Of a DNA stretch of 32,062 bases, positions 16,535 through 24,467 are shown piece by piece. Position 1 is the first letter of the stretch; every line of letters starts with the position of its first letter. The stretch is from CAZVIK01 sp964627045 (lineage in GTDB: Bacteria; Acidobacteriota; Terriglobia; Bryobacterales; Bryobacteraceae), in assembly GCA_964627045.1 (NCBI GenBank), contig CAZVIK010000022.1, forward strand, positions 1 through 32,062. The letters run 5' to 3'. Under the pieces are notes generated by a model. That model saw only the letters and a program-made list of their open reading frames with translations, ran no database searches and was not told the origin of the DNA. Made by a program: the position numbers and the translations under genes.

Positions 16535-17602
16535 CTAGTCGGTCTTCTGCCCGTTCCGGGCCATATTGGCGTACGTGCACTCGATGTTGACATCGACGTA
16601 GCGAAGGTAGCCGGCCTTTCCCAGCACGAATGGATTCGGGTCCCCGGCGCGACGGATCTTCAACAGTTCAAGATTCTCGACCGCTCCGTCCTGGACCTGG
16701 TGATTCGCGATCAACGTATCCACTCCCGCGGCGTCCGCCAACGCCCGCCACCGTTTGAGCGCCGCGATGTGGGTGCCTCTGTCCGCGGGGTTGTTGATGG
16801 CTCCCAGCCCGCCGTGCAAACCCACTACATGTGGCACTCCTTGATCCGTGGTCCTAAAGATCGTGGACACCCCGCCGGCCGCGTGGCCGGGCGTGTAGTG
16901 AAAGACAAGCGTGGTATCTCCGGCCGTGAACTTCTGCCCGTCGGTGATGTCGAGCCCGCGCGCGGGGGACAGCTTCGCCCAGTCCGCCGGAGGCCCGCCT
17001 CTGGCAGCACCGCCTGGCGCCGGCTGGCCCTGCCTCGACCGTTCGCGCGCCATCGCCTCCCAGGCGATGGTGGATGCCATGATCTTCGCGCCGAACCGCT
17101 CGCTCAGGTAGGTCGCCCCCCCGTAATGGTCGCCGTGTTCGTGTGTGACCACGACGTACTTGATTCTGGCGGGATCCAGCCCGAGTTTCCGCATGCCGCC
17201 CTCGATGTAGGTCTTGGCTTCCTCCGGGCTGTTCAGGGTATCGAAGATGATGAACCCCTCGCTGGTTTCGAGCGCCCAGGCGCTCACCGCACTCTGTCCG
17301 AGGAAATACAGCTTGTCCATCACCTTCAACGGCGGGACCGGCGCCGGCACTTGCGCGCCGCGTGTGATCGCCGGATCATAGGCCGGACTGAGGCAACGGC
17401 GGTAGAAAAAGCGCACCAGGTCGCCGCCGGCGGCCTTCTGCGCCTTCTTGATGTGCGCGTACATCGCGTCGTAATCCGGCGGCGCGGTTGGCTGTTGTCC
17501 GCAAACCGCCACGATCGACAAGGCGAACACCACGGCGACAAACGCTCGCGCCGCCCAACGCAGACGACTGCCACTCTCAATCCACGCGGCACATCGGTTC
17601 AT
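16535..17602 (-). CDS. Exported metallo-beta-lactamase-fold hydrolase, B3-like
   Basis: The ATG at 17602 follows GGAGG by 8 bases and gives 355 residues with a signal peptide (hydrophobic AARAFVAVVFALSIVAVCG near residues 17-35). Zinc ligands are visible in VVVTHEHGDHYGG (HxHxDH), FHYTPGHAAGG and ANHQ, an arrangement like that of subclass B3 enzymes. Family members hydrolyse lactams, lactones, thioesters or phosphoesters. Between the first and second metal motifs lies a Gly/Pro-rich insert, GQPAPGGAARGGPP. It is divergent from gudD, and its gene precedes the GntR gene on the same strand, 69 bases from it. A lactonase acting on aldonic or aldaric lactones would fit the context; beta-lactam hydrolysis cannot be excluded. 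Confidence 0.88.
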   Translation of the reverse strand: MNRCAAWIESGSRLRWAARAFVAVVFALSIVAVCGQQPTAPPDYDAMYAHIKKAQKAAGGDLVRFFYRRCLSPAYDPAITRGAQVPAPVPPLKVMDKLYFLGQSAVSAWALETSEGFIIFDTLNSPEEAKTYIEGGMRKLGLDPARIKYVVVTHEHGDHYGGATYLSERFGAKIMASTIAWEAMARERSRQGQPAPGGAARGGPPADWAKLSPARGLDITDGQKFTAGDTTLVFHYTPGHAAGGVSTIFRTTDQGVPHVVGLHGGLGAINNPADRGTHIAALKRWRALADAAGVDTLIANHQVQDGAVENLELLKIRRAGDPNPFVLGKAGYLRYVDVNIECTYANMARNGQKTD

Positions 17603-17657
17603 TTCGGATCCCTCCAGCCGACAAGCGGCGGAGCCGTCTTGCCGCATGTCGTCTGAC

Positions 17658-17686
17658 ATCCTAACAGCGATCCGGTGTCGTGTCAA
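17658..17686 (-). promoter_or_regulatory. Sigma-70-type promoter for the MBL-fold gene
   Basis: Consensus TTGACA (17686-17681) and TAGGAT (17663-17658) are 17 bases apart on the minus strand, about 55 bases ahead of the ATG. Confidence 0.6.
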
Positions 17687-17743
17687 GGTCGGGATGAGGC
17701 CGGGCACCGCCGTCAGCGGGAAAGACGCGCCGATTCCGCTCGA

Positions 17744-17772
17744 TTGACCGAGGCCGGGAATGGTTATACCAT
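17744..17772 (+). promoter_or_regulatory. gudD promoter with FadR/GntR-type operator
   Basis: TTGACC (17744-17749) and TACCAT (17767-17772) are 17 bases apart. TGGTTATACCA at 17761-17771 overlaps the -10 and fits the published FadR-subfamily site TNGTNNNACNA at every fixed position. Confidence 0.55.
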
Positions 17773-17955
17773 GTCTGATATCGGGCGCGGTGTGCCCTGT
17801 CCTTCGGAGCGGTCTTCGGATCGCAGATAAGCCGGAAAGTGGATATTTATGCGTTCTGGTGTATATTTATTCATCGCGGAGCCGCGCGGCGTAGCCGGAC
17901 GGGGCTCGTTTGGCAGACCACCGTGTGCCGGCACCAAGAAAGGAACACATCAAGT

Positions 17956-19398
17956 ATGTCTGGATCACGGAGAGGGTTTCTTGCGACGGCAGCCGGTTTG
18001 ACGGCCGGCTCGGCGGAATGGGCGCATGCGCAATCAGGCGGCAACGCGGGGGCCCAGGCAGGGATGGGCGGGACGGGGACGCCCACGGTAACCGAGATGT
18101 CCGTGATTCCGGTGGCCGGGCACGACAGCATGCTGCTCAATCTCAGCGGCGCCCACGGCCCCTGGTTCACCAGGAACATCGTCATCCTGAAGGACTCATC
18201 GGGACGGACGGGCGCCGGCGAGGTTCCCGGCGGCGAGAACATCCAGAAGACGCTGGAGGACGCACGTCCGCTCGTCACCGGCCGACCGATCGGAGCGGCG
18301 AACGAGATCCCACGGGCGGTCCAAGAAAAGTTCGCCGCGCGGGACGAAGGCGGCCGCGGTAACCAGACCTACGACCTGCGCACGACGATCCACGCGGTGA
18401 CGGCGATCGAATCCGCGCTCCTGGATTTGCTTGGACAACATCTCGGCGTTCCGGTGGCCGCGCTTCTTGGCGACGGCCGGCAGCGTCAAGAGGTACGCAC
18501 GCTCGGCTACCTGTTCTACGTCGCCGACCGCCGCATCACCAACCTCCCTTACCCCGATGGATCAGGTTCTTCCGACGCCTGGCACCGGCTGAGGTGTGAG
18601 CCGGCGCTCACACCCGCCGCCATCGTCCGGCAGGCGGAGGCCGCCCAGCAACGATACGGCTTCCAGGATTTCAAGCTGAAGGGCGGCGTCTTCCGGGGTG
18701 AGCAGGAAATGGAAGCCGTTGACGCCCTGGCGAAGCGATTCCCCAACGGGCGGATCACGATCGACCCCAACGGCGGCTGGCTGCTGAACGACGCGATCGC
18801 CCTGTGCCGCCCCCGACGGAACACGCTGGCCTACGTAGAGGACCCCTGCGGCGCCGAGGGCGTCTACTCGGGCCGCGAGACCATGGCCGAATTCCGCCGC
18901 GCCACGGGAATGAAGACGGCCACCAATATGATCGCTACCGACTGGCGGGAACTGGGCCACGCCATCCGCTCCCAGGCCGTGGACATTCCTCTGGCCGACG
19001 CTCATTTCTGGACCATGAAGGGCGCGGTGCGCGTGGCGCAGCTCTGCGACGCGTGGGGCCTCACCTGGGGATCGCATTCGAACAACCACTTCGACGTCTC
19101 GCTGGCCATGATGACGCACGTCGCCGCCGCCGCTCCAGGCGCGATCACCGCCATCGATACGCATTGGATCTGGCAGGAGGGCCAGCGCCTCACCAAAGAG
19201 CCCTTCCAGATCGCGGGCGGCGTGCTGAAGGTCCCCGACCGCCCGGGCCTGGGCGTCGAACTGGACATGACCCAGCTCGAACAGGCCAACGCGTTGTACC
19301 GGAAGATGGGGTCGGGCGCCCGCAACGACGCCGCCGGCATGCAGTTCCTAATCCCGGGATGGAAATACGATCCCAAGCGTCCCGCCATGGTTCGATAG
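17956..19398 (+). CDS. gudD: Glucarate dehydratase with Tat signal peptide
   Basis: A protein of 480 residues from the ATG at 17956, with AAAGGA 12 bases upstream. It starts MSGSRRGFLATAAGLTAG, a clear Tat signal (SRRGFL), followed by a Gly-rich linker. From about residue 44 (TVTEMSVIPVAGHDSMLL) it follows E. coli glucarate dehydratase almost line by line, ending IPGWKYDPKRPAMVR. Lys242 in FKLKGG, Asp270 in DPNGGW, Glu301 in CGAEG, Asn324 in ATNMIA and His374 in GSHSNNH correspond to E. coli K207, D235, E266, N289 and H339 with one constant offset of 35. The reaction is dehydration of D-glucarate (or L-idarate) to 5-keto-4-deoxyglucarate. The enzyme is normally cytoplasmic, so the export signal is unusual. 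Two UxuA-like genes follow on the same strand. Confidence 0.96.
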   Translation: MSGSRRGFLATAAGLTAGSAEWAHAQSGGNAGAQAGMGGTGTPTVTEMSVIPVAGHDSMLLNLSGAHGPWFTRNIVILKDSSGRTGAGEVPGGENIQKTLEDARPLVTGRPIGAANEIPRAVQEKFAARDEGGRGNQTYDLRTTIHAVTAIESALLDLLGQHLGVPVAALLGDGRQRQEVRTLGYLFYVADRRITNLPYPDGSGSSDAWHRLRCEPALTPAAIVRQAEAAQQRYGFQDFKLKGGVFRGEQEMEAVDALAKRFPNGRITIDPNGGWLLNDAIALCRPRRNTLAYVEDPCGAEGVYSGRETMAEFRRATGMKTATNMIATDWRELGHAIRSQAVDIPLADAHFWTMKGAVRVAQLCDAWGLTWGSHSNNHFDVSLAMMTHVAAAAPGAITAIDTHWIWQEGQRLTKEPFQIAGGVLKVPDRPGLGVELDMTQLEQANALYRKMGSGARNDAAGMQFLIPGWKYDPKRPAMVR

Positions 19399-19452
19399 CG
19401 TGGTGCGACGGAAACCTTGGCGGTGCTGTCCGGTCTGAAACCGGCAGATTTT

Positions 19453-19533
19453 GTAGGGGCTTGGCGCTGCCATGCCCAATCCGAAAGGGCCGCACGATTC
19501 GCCGTCTTGGGCTTGCCACCGGCAAGCCCCTAC
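19453..19533. repeat. REPIN-like element of two inverted palindromes
   Basis: The left palindrome at 19453-19477 has GTAG, then arms GGGCTTGGC and GCCATGCCC. The right one at 19509-19533 has arms GGGCTTGCC and GGCAAGCCC, then CTAC. They face each other and bound an 81-base unit in the gap between gudD and the first UxuA-like gene. In the left copy a C-G stem pair has become G-C, so the stem is kept by paired changes. Confidence 0.65.
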
Positions 19534-19649
19534 CGCGGCGGAGTTTTCAGCGCGGGTGAGTTTGACACGGCCGGCGCAACGGCCTATGATGCATGACCAC
19601 TGACGACTCGCGGAGACGAGACCGGCGCGAGAACGGAAGGAGCAGACGC

Positions 19650-20807
19650 ATGAACCGACGCAGTTTCCTTTCCTCGGGCGCCGCTATGGCCGCCCTGACC
19701 AGTTCGCAGCCAACGGGCGCTGCCGCCGCCACTGCCAAGCGGGCCCTGATGAAGGTGGGCGCTACCGTCCAGGGCGGCGGAGGCGGCGGCCGTGGAGGCC
19801 CGGCCGGCGGGGCTCCCCCCGGAGCAGGGCTTGCCGGGAACACGGACGCCGAGTACGGGTTCCGGTCCCTGGGCCGTTGGGGAATCAAGAACGTGGTCGC
19901 CACGGCTCAGATCGCGGACGGGCGTCTCTACGCCACCGTCGAGGAACTGAAGCGGCTCATCGACACCGCCGGCAAGTACGGCATCTCGGTGGATGTACTG
20001 AATCCTCCGTTCCTGCCCTCCAGCCACATCGACCGCGAGCGCCATCCGGCGATCATGCTCGGCGAAAGCCCGCAGCGGGACCGCGACATCGAACAGATCC
20101 AGACGATGATCCGGAACTGCGCGGCCGCGGGGATCCCGTGCATCAAGTACAACATGAGCATTCTAGGCGTCCTTCGCACAGGGCGGGAGAAGGGCCGCGG
20201 CGACACCACCTACTCGTCATTCCGCCTCAAAGACGCCAAACCGGACACGCCGTTGACGAAGGCCGGGGTGGTGACGGCCGACCGTTATTGGGAACGCATC
20301 ACGTATTTTCTGGACCGTGTCATTCCGGTCGCCAACGAATACAAGGTCCGCATGGCCTGCCATCCCAACGACTCGCCGGTTCCGCCTTCGGGATACCAGG
20401 GCGTCGACGCCGTGCTGGCGACCGTGGACGGGCTGAAGAGGTTCGTCTCCATTCGGGAGAGCCCGTATCATGGCCTGAACTTCTGCCAGGGCTCGGTGGC
20501 CGAGATGCTGCGCGACCCGGGCCAGGAGATCTATGACGTCATCCGCTACTTCGGATCCCGCCAGAAGATCTTCATGGTCCACTTCCGCAACATCCGCGGC
20601 CACCGGGAGGAATACGCGGAGGTCGCCATCGACGAGGGCGACGTCAACATGTTCCGCGCCATGCAGGTGTACAAGGACGTGGGCTACGATGGCATGCTCA
20701 TGCCGGATCACGCGGTGCAGTCGCCCAGCGAAACCGGCGGTGAGTACATGGCCTTCGCCTACGGCTACATCCGCGCCCTGATCCAGGCCGTCGACGCGAT
20801 CGGCTGA
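19650..20807 (+). CDS. UxuA-like (mannonate dehydratase-type) TIM-barrel protein with Tat signal
   Basis: The ATG at 19650 has AAGGAG 8 bases upstream and gives 385 residues starting MNRRSFLSSGAAMAALTSS, a Tat signal. A Gly/Pro-rich stretch (GGGGGGRGG, then PAGGAPPGAG) lies between the signal and the barrel. UxuA-type motifs are in order: RMACHPNDSPVPPSGYQG, GLNFCQGSVAEML, MVHFRNIRGH, and GYDGMLMPDHAVQ. In UxuA these carry the metal-binding Cys, His and Asp residues that dehydrate D-mannonate to 2-keto-3-deoxygluconate. True UxuA is cytoplasmic, so the export signal is unusual. The gene lies 251 bases after gudD with a repeat element between. Mannonate is a likely substrate class; an epimerase of the same fold is an alternative. 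Confidence 0.85.
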   Translation: MNRRSFLSSGAAMAALTSSQPTGAAAATAKRALMKVGATVQGGGGGGRGGPAGGAPPGAGLAGNTDAEYGFRSLGRWGIKNVVATAQIADGRLYATVEELKRLIDTAGKYGISVDVLNPPFLPSSHIDRERHPAIMLGESPQRDRDIEQIQTMIRNCAAAGIPCIKYNMSILGVLRTGREKGRGDTTYSSFRLKDAKPDTPLTKAGVVTADRYWERITYFLDRVIPVANEYKVRMACHPNDSPVPPSGYQGVDAVLATVDGLKRFVSIRESPYHGLNFCQGSVAEMLRDPGQEIYDVIRYFGSRQKIFMVHFRNIRGHREEYAEVAIDEGDVNMFRAMQVYKDVGYDGMLMPDHAVQSPSETGGEYMAFAYGYIRALIQAVDAIG

Positions 20808-20940
20808 GTCTTCCCGAACGGCCGCCCGGCGATTCCGGCGGGCCGGCGGCGATGCCGCGGTGTATACTGTCCTGGGCCCTGCCAGGACGGCATTGAGAGC
20901 TGCATACAGGGATAAACGGAGATCATTCAGGAAGGGGACT

Positions 20941-21867
20941 ATGACTAAGTCGAGCCGGAGAGGCTTTGTAACCAGCACGGTGGCGGCGGGGGCCGCGGCG
21001 ATCGCCGCCGCGCCCGGACGAGGTTTGGCCGCCGCGCAAGGCGGCGCCAAAGAGAAGTTCAAGTTCGTGGTGGAAGTCGGGAATATCGGCCGCGGCACGG
21101 TGGAAGAGGCGATTCAATACGCAAAGGACTTGGGGATTCCGGCGATCTCGGTGCCCTGGGTGCGGGTCCCCGGTTTTCAGGAGAAGGGCGTCATCGAAGC
21201 CGAACCGGTGAAGGCGATTCGCGCTCAGATCGAGCAGGCAGGCTTGTTGTTTCACTCCATGATGGCGAACATCCCGCGCGAGGTTCTGGCGGGTGACGCC
21301 GAGGCCGACAAGCGCTTCGACGCTCTGCGGCGCAGCTTTCAGGCGATGTCGGCGGCGAAGGTGGATCTGCTGGCGGCATTCGCGCCGGCGCGGCGCGACG
21401 TGCCTTGGGACCAGTTGGTCGCCTTCTACCGCCGGCTCATGAAGGACTGCGAGGCGAACGGAATCCGCTTCGCCAGCCACAGCGGTGGCGCGCTGAATTC
21501 CTATGCGGCGATGAGCCGGCTCATTGCCGACGTTCCCAGCCCGAACAACGGCTTCTGTTATTGCACCGGGAACGTGTGGCACGCCGAATTCGAGAAGATC
21601 TACGACATCCCGCCCCAGTTGGCCGCGAGGTTCTTCTACGTGCACGTGCGGAACGTCAAAACCGGCCAGGGAGAAAAGGAATACTGGTTCGACGAGGGCG
21701 ACACCGACATGCCGAGGCTACTGCTCGCGCTCCGCAAGACCGGATACAGCGGCTACATCCGCAGCGAACACCTGCCCACAGACCATTACAACCTGCCGGC
21801 CATGCAATCCGACGTGGGCACGGCCTGGGCGCAGGGCTATATGCGGGCGGTGCAGCAGTTGCTGTAG
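20941..21867 (+). CDS. UxuA-like/sugar-phosphate isomerase-type TIM barrel with Tat signal
   Basis: The ATG at 20941 has AGGAAGGGG just upstream and gives 308 residues starting MTKSSRRGFVTSTVAAGAAA, a Tat signal. The body shares the layout of the preceding gene: FASHSGGALNSY, GFCYCTGNVWH, FYVHVRNVKTG, FDEGDTDM and YSGYIRSEHLPTDH. The HVRN and SEHLP motifs hold the probable metal ligands of the xylose-isomerase-like barrel, close to UxuA but shorter, and without the HPDDPP block of that enzyme. It may be an epimerase or a second dehydratase acting in the same pathway. It lies 133 bases after the first UxuA-like gene and is last of the plus-strand trio. A terminator-like hairpin follows the stop. 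Confidence 0.82.
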   Translation: MTKSSRRGFVTSTVAAGAAAIAAAPGRGLAAAQGGAKEKFKFVVEVGNIGRGTVEEAIQYAKDLGIPAISVPWVRVPGFQEKGVIEAEPVKAIRAQIEQAGLLFHSMMANIPREVLAGDAEADKRFDALRRSFQAMSAAKVDLLAAFAPARRDVPWDQLVAFYRRLMKDCEANGIRFASHSGGALNSYAAMSRLIADVPSPNNGFCYCTGNVWHAEFEKIYDIPPQLAARFFYVHVRNVKTGQGEKEYWFDEGDTDMPRLLLALRKTGYSGYIRSEHLPTDHYNLPAMQSDVGTAWAQGYMRAVQQLL

Positions 21868-21900
21868 TGACGGTGCGGGCGCCGGTCTCTTCGAACAGGC

Positions 21901-21942
21901 AAAGCCCGCCGGCGGTCTCTAGCATCGCCGATTCGGGCTTTT
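21901..21942. terminator. Probable bidirectional terminator
   Basis: Arms AAAGCCCG (21901-21908) and CGGGCTTTT (21934-21942) enclose a second stem, CGGCG (21909-21913) with CGCCG (21926-21930). The T-run on plus and the A-run on minus fit termination of both the UxuA-like gene and the convergent queD. Confidence 0.6.
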
Positions 21943-22011
21943 CGCTTTCGCCCGGCGCCGCGACCCACACATGGTTCGAGCCCAAAACGCTCGAATGAAA
22001 AAAGAATCCGG

Positions 22012-22377
22012 CTACGGCCGGTAGGTGGCGATGGAAGTGTCCGTTTCCCAGATCTTGACGCTGGCGATGCGCACGCCACGCCGCAAGTCCCGATTCAACT
22101 CGTCGTAGAAATACTTCGCCATGTTCTCGGCCGAGGGATTCAACTCATCGAAAGGCGGAACGTCGTTCAGGAACTCGTGGTCCAGCCGGTCGATCACCGT
22201 CCGCAACCGTTGCTTGACGTCCACGAAATCCACCAGCAGGCCGGCTTCGTTGAGTGTCTCTCCCTGAAGGGTGACGCGGACCTTGTAGTTGTGGCCGTGC
22301 ACCTTCTCACACTTGCCGCGGTAATTGCGTAGTGAATGGCCAGCCGCGAACGATTCCTCGACCGAAACCTCAAACAT
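22012..22377 (-). CDS. queD: 6-carboxytetrahydropterin synthase (QueD/PTPS family)
   Basis: A protein of 121 residues, full length for QueD. Zinc ligands His14, His27 and His29 and the catalytic Cys23 lie in SFAAGHSLRNYRGKC and KVHGHNYKV. DFVDVK, LDHEFLND, PSAENMAKYFYDEL and KIWETDTSIATY complete the family pattern. The enzyme converts dihydroneopterin triphosphate to 6-carboxytetrahydropterin in queuosine and deazaguanine synthesis. The ATG lies inside the end of the helicase gene with an 8-base overlap (ATGTTTGA), which suggests translational coupling. No queC, queE or queF is in the window. The call is firm for the family; a biopterin role is less likely in a bacterium. Confidence 0.94.
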   Translation of the reverse strand: MFEVSVEESFAAGHSLRNYRGKCEKVHGHNYKVRVTLQGETLNEAGLLVDFVDVKQRLRTVIDRLDHEFLNDVPPFDELNPSAENMAKYFYDELNRDLRRGVRIASVKIWETDTSIATYRP

Positions 22378-24298
22378 TAAAGAACGCCTCCACGTCTTCG
22401 CGTGCCGTCGAGAAGCGGTAGTCGGGAAGGCTGTCCAAAAAGACCTGCCCATAACGCTGCTTCACGATGCGGTTATCCAATAGTGCAAGTACCCCGCGGT
22501 CGGTCCGGCTCCGGATGAGCCGCCCGAAACCCTGCTTAAGAGCAATGGCCGCCTGGGGAATCTGGTAGTCGAAAAACGGATTGCCCCCCTCGTCGCGTAT
22601 GCGGCGGATGCGCGCCTCCACAACCGGGTCGCTCGGCACCGCGAACGGCAGCTTATCTATGATAACAAGGCTGAGTTGTTCGCCCGGTACATCGACACCC
22701 TGCCAGAACGACGATGTGGCGAACAACACGCAGTGCGGGGTGGCGCGGAACTCGTCCAGCAAGGCGTTGCGAGGCCCGGTGCCCTGGAGCAACGTGGGGA
22801 AATCCAACTCGAAGGAGAGCCGGTCGTAGACCTGCTGCATCTGCTGGTAACTGGTGAACAACACGAAGGCCCGCCCGCGGCTGTGCTCCAGCAGTTGCGC
22901 TATCTCGTCGGCCGCCTGCCGCGTGAAGCCGGGGCTGCGCGGGTCCGGCAGGTGCTGCGGTACGTAGAACAGCGCCTGTTTGTGGAAATCGAACAGGCCG
23001 CTGACGATGGCGGTTCTTGAGGAGGCGAGTCCCAGCCGTTTCTGCGTGAAGGCGAAGCCGCCGGAGACGGCCAGCGTCGCCGAGGTCAGCACCGCCGTCG
23101 CCACATTGGAGAACAGGCGCTCGCTGAGAAGCCCGGCGACATCCACGGGAGTGGCTTGCAGGAAGCAGCCGCGGCCCCGGCGCTCGATCCAGTAAACGTA
23201 GGCCTCGTCGCGTTCCTCCACGACGGATCGCAGGTTCGACGACAACTCGTCGACCCGGGCCATGAGCGGCTCAAGCTCTTCGGGCGGTTCCGCGACAAGC
23301 TTCAACTGTCCGCCGAGGAGCTTCAACGCCGATTGGAGGTCGGTGTAGTATTCGGCGTGGCGGTCGGTGAAGGCCCGCCCCGACGGGAACCGGCTGCGGC
23401 CTTCGAGAGCGTCGAACAAGCCGAAGAAGCGGTTGGTGCGCTCGTCAAGCGATTGCAGCGCGGCATCGAGGTTCGGTGAACCGAAGCCCTTGCGGCGGCC
23501 GAGTGCGGCCACGTCCCGGCGCAGGTCGTGGACCTGGTAGTTGCTGGCGGAGATTCCGAAGAACTGGCCGGCGACATCTTCGATTTCGTGGGCCTCGTCA
23601 AAGATGACCGCGGTGTATTCGGGGATGATGGCGCCAAACTCGCGCTTCTTCACGGCGAGATCGGCGAACAACAGGTGGTGATTCACGACGATGATGTCGC
23701 ACTCGGCGGCACGCCGGCGCATAAGCGTGATGAAACAACGGTCGAACTGCGGGCACTTCTGCCCGGTGCACTGTTCGCCGCGCGCGTCGATCTTGGCCCA
23801 GACGGTGCTGGTCTCCGGAAGCGTGCGGATCTCGGCGCGGTCGCCGGTTTCGGTGGTTTTTTCCCAATCGCGGATGATCTCGAAGTCGGCGACCTCTTCC
23901 AGACCCGCCAGCATCGGCTCTTTTTCGGCGTCGTAGATCTTCTGGCGGCAGGCGTAATTAGAGCGGCCCTTCATATAGCAGGCGCGCAGCGGATGCTGGA
24001 AGTGCTGCTGGAGGAATGGGATGTCCTTGAAGAAGAGTTGTTCCTGGAGATTCTTCGTGCCAGTGGAAACGACCACGCGGCGGCCGGACAGGATGGCGGG
24101 GACCAGATAGGCAAGCGTTTTGCCGGTGCCCGTTCCGGCCTCGACGATCAGGTGGCGGCGTTCGTTGAGCGCGGCCTCCACCTCGACGGCCATCTCCAAT
24201 TGTCCCGGCCGGAACTCGTAGTTGGGATGCCACTGGGCGAGTGGACCGTGCGGCGAGAAGAACTGGCGCGCGGAAGGCGGTTTGGAGGCGGACGGCAT
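22370..24298 (-). CDS. dinG: DinG-type (XPD-like) ATP-dependent DNA helicase
   Basis: A protein of 642 residues from the ATG at 24298; a GTG at 24400 in frame would add 34 residues without family character, and neither has a good ribosome-binding site, so the start is uncertain. Superfamily 2 motifs are present: FRPGQLEMA, Walker A in VEAGTGTGKT, DEAH in IFDEAHEIED, and QGFGRLIRSRTDRG near the C-terminus. Four cysteines (SNYAC, GEQC, GQKC, FDRC) fit the 4Fe-4S cluster of XPD/DinG helicases. It acts as a 5'-3' helicase in repair and in resolving R-loops or quadruplexes. There is no exonuclease domain. The gene overlaps queD and is divergent from the small membrane protein gene. Confidence 0.92.
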   Translation of the reverse strand: MPSASKPPSARQFFSPHGPLAQWHPNYEFRPGQLEMAVEVEAALNERRHLIVEAGTGTGKTLAYLVPAILSGRRVVVSTGTKNLQEQLFFKDIPFLQQHFQHPLRACYMKGRSNYACRQKIYDAEKEPMLAGLEEVADFEIIRDWEKTTETGDRAEIRTLPETSTVWAKIDARGEQCTGQKCPQFDRCFITLMRRRAAECDIIVVNHHLLFADLAVKKREFGAIIPEYTAVIFDEAHEIEDVAGQFFGISASNYQVHDLRRDVAALGRRKGFGSPNLDAALQSLDERTNRFFGLFDALEGRSRFPSGRAFTDRHAEYYTDLQSALKLLGGQLKLVAEPPEELEPLMARVDELSSNLRSVVEERDEAYVYWIERRGRGCFLQATPVDVAGLLSERLFSNVATAVLTSATLAVSGGFAFTQKRLGLASSRTAIVSGLFDFHKQALFYVPQHLPDPRSPGFTRQAADEIAQLLEHSRGRAFVLFTSYQQMQQVYDRLSFELDFPTLLQGTGPRNALLDEFRATPHCVLFATSSFWQGVDVPGEQLSLVIIDKLPFAVPSDPVVEARIRRIRDEGGNPFFDYQIPQAAIALKQGFGRLIRSRTDRGVLALLDNRIVKQRYGQVFLDSLPDYRFSTAREDVEAFFNV

Positions 24299-24467
24299 CG
24301 GGAGATTCAGATTTGAGTCTAGCGAATCGGGCGAGGGGGGCTCTGCGGAAGACGCGAAGCGGCACAGGCCAGGAGTCCCGCCGAATTCGGGCGGAGGCAC
24401 TCAGGTCGATGGATGCGTGGTGAGGCTAACAGGGATCCCCTATACTCTTTCAGAGGAGACCACGTCC

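Larger units (their letters stand above)
17603..17955. other. Divergent promoter region between the MBL-fold gene and gudD
   Basis: A 353-base gap without a supported gene. It holds one promoter on each strand (17658-17686 minus, 17744-17772 plus) and an 11-base FadR-type site. The gudD transcript would have a leader of about 175 bases. In-frame codons from 17839 could extend gudD, but they lack signal-peptide character. Confidence 0.6.

Noticed and set aside
20863..20868. TATACT as a -10 for the second UxuA-like gene
   Set aside because: No -35 is found at 16-18 bases upstream, and the gene can be read from the upstream promoter.
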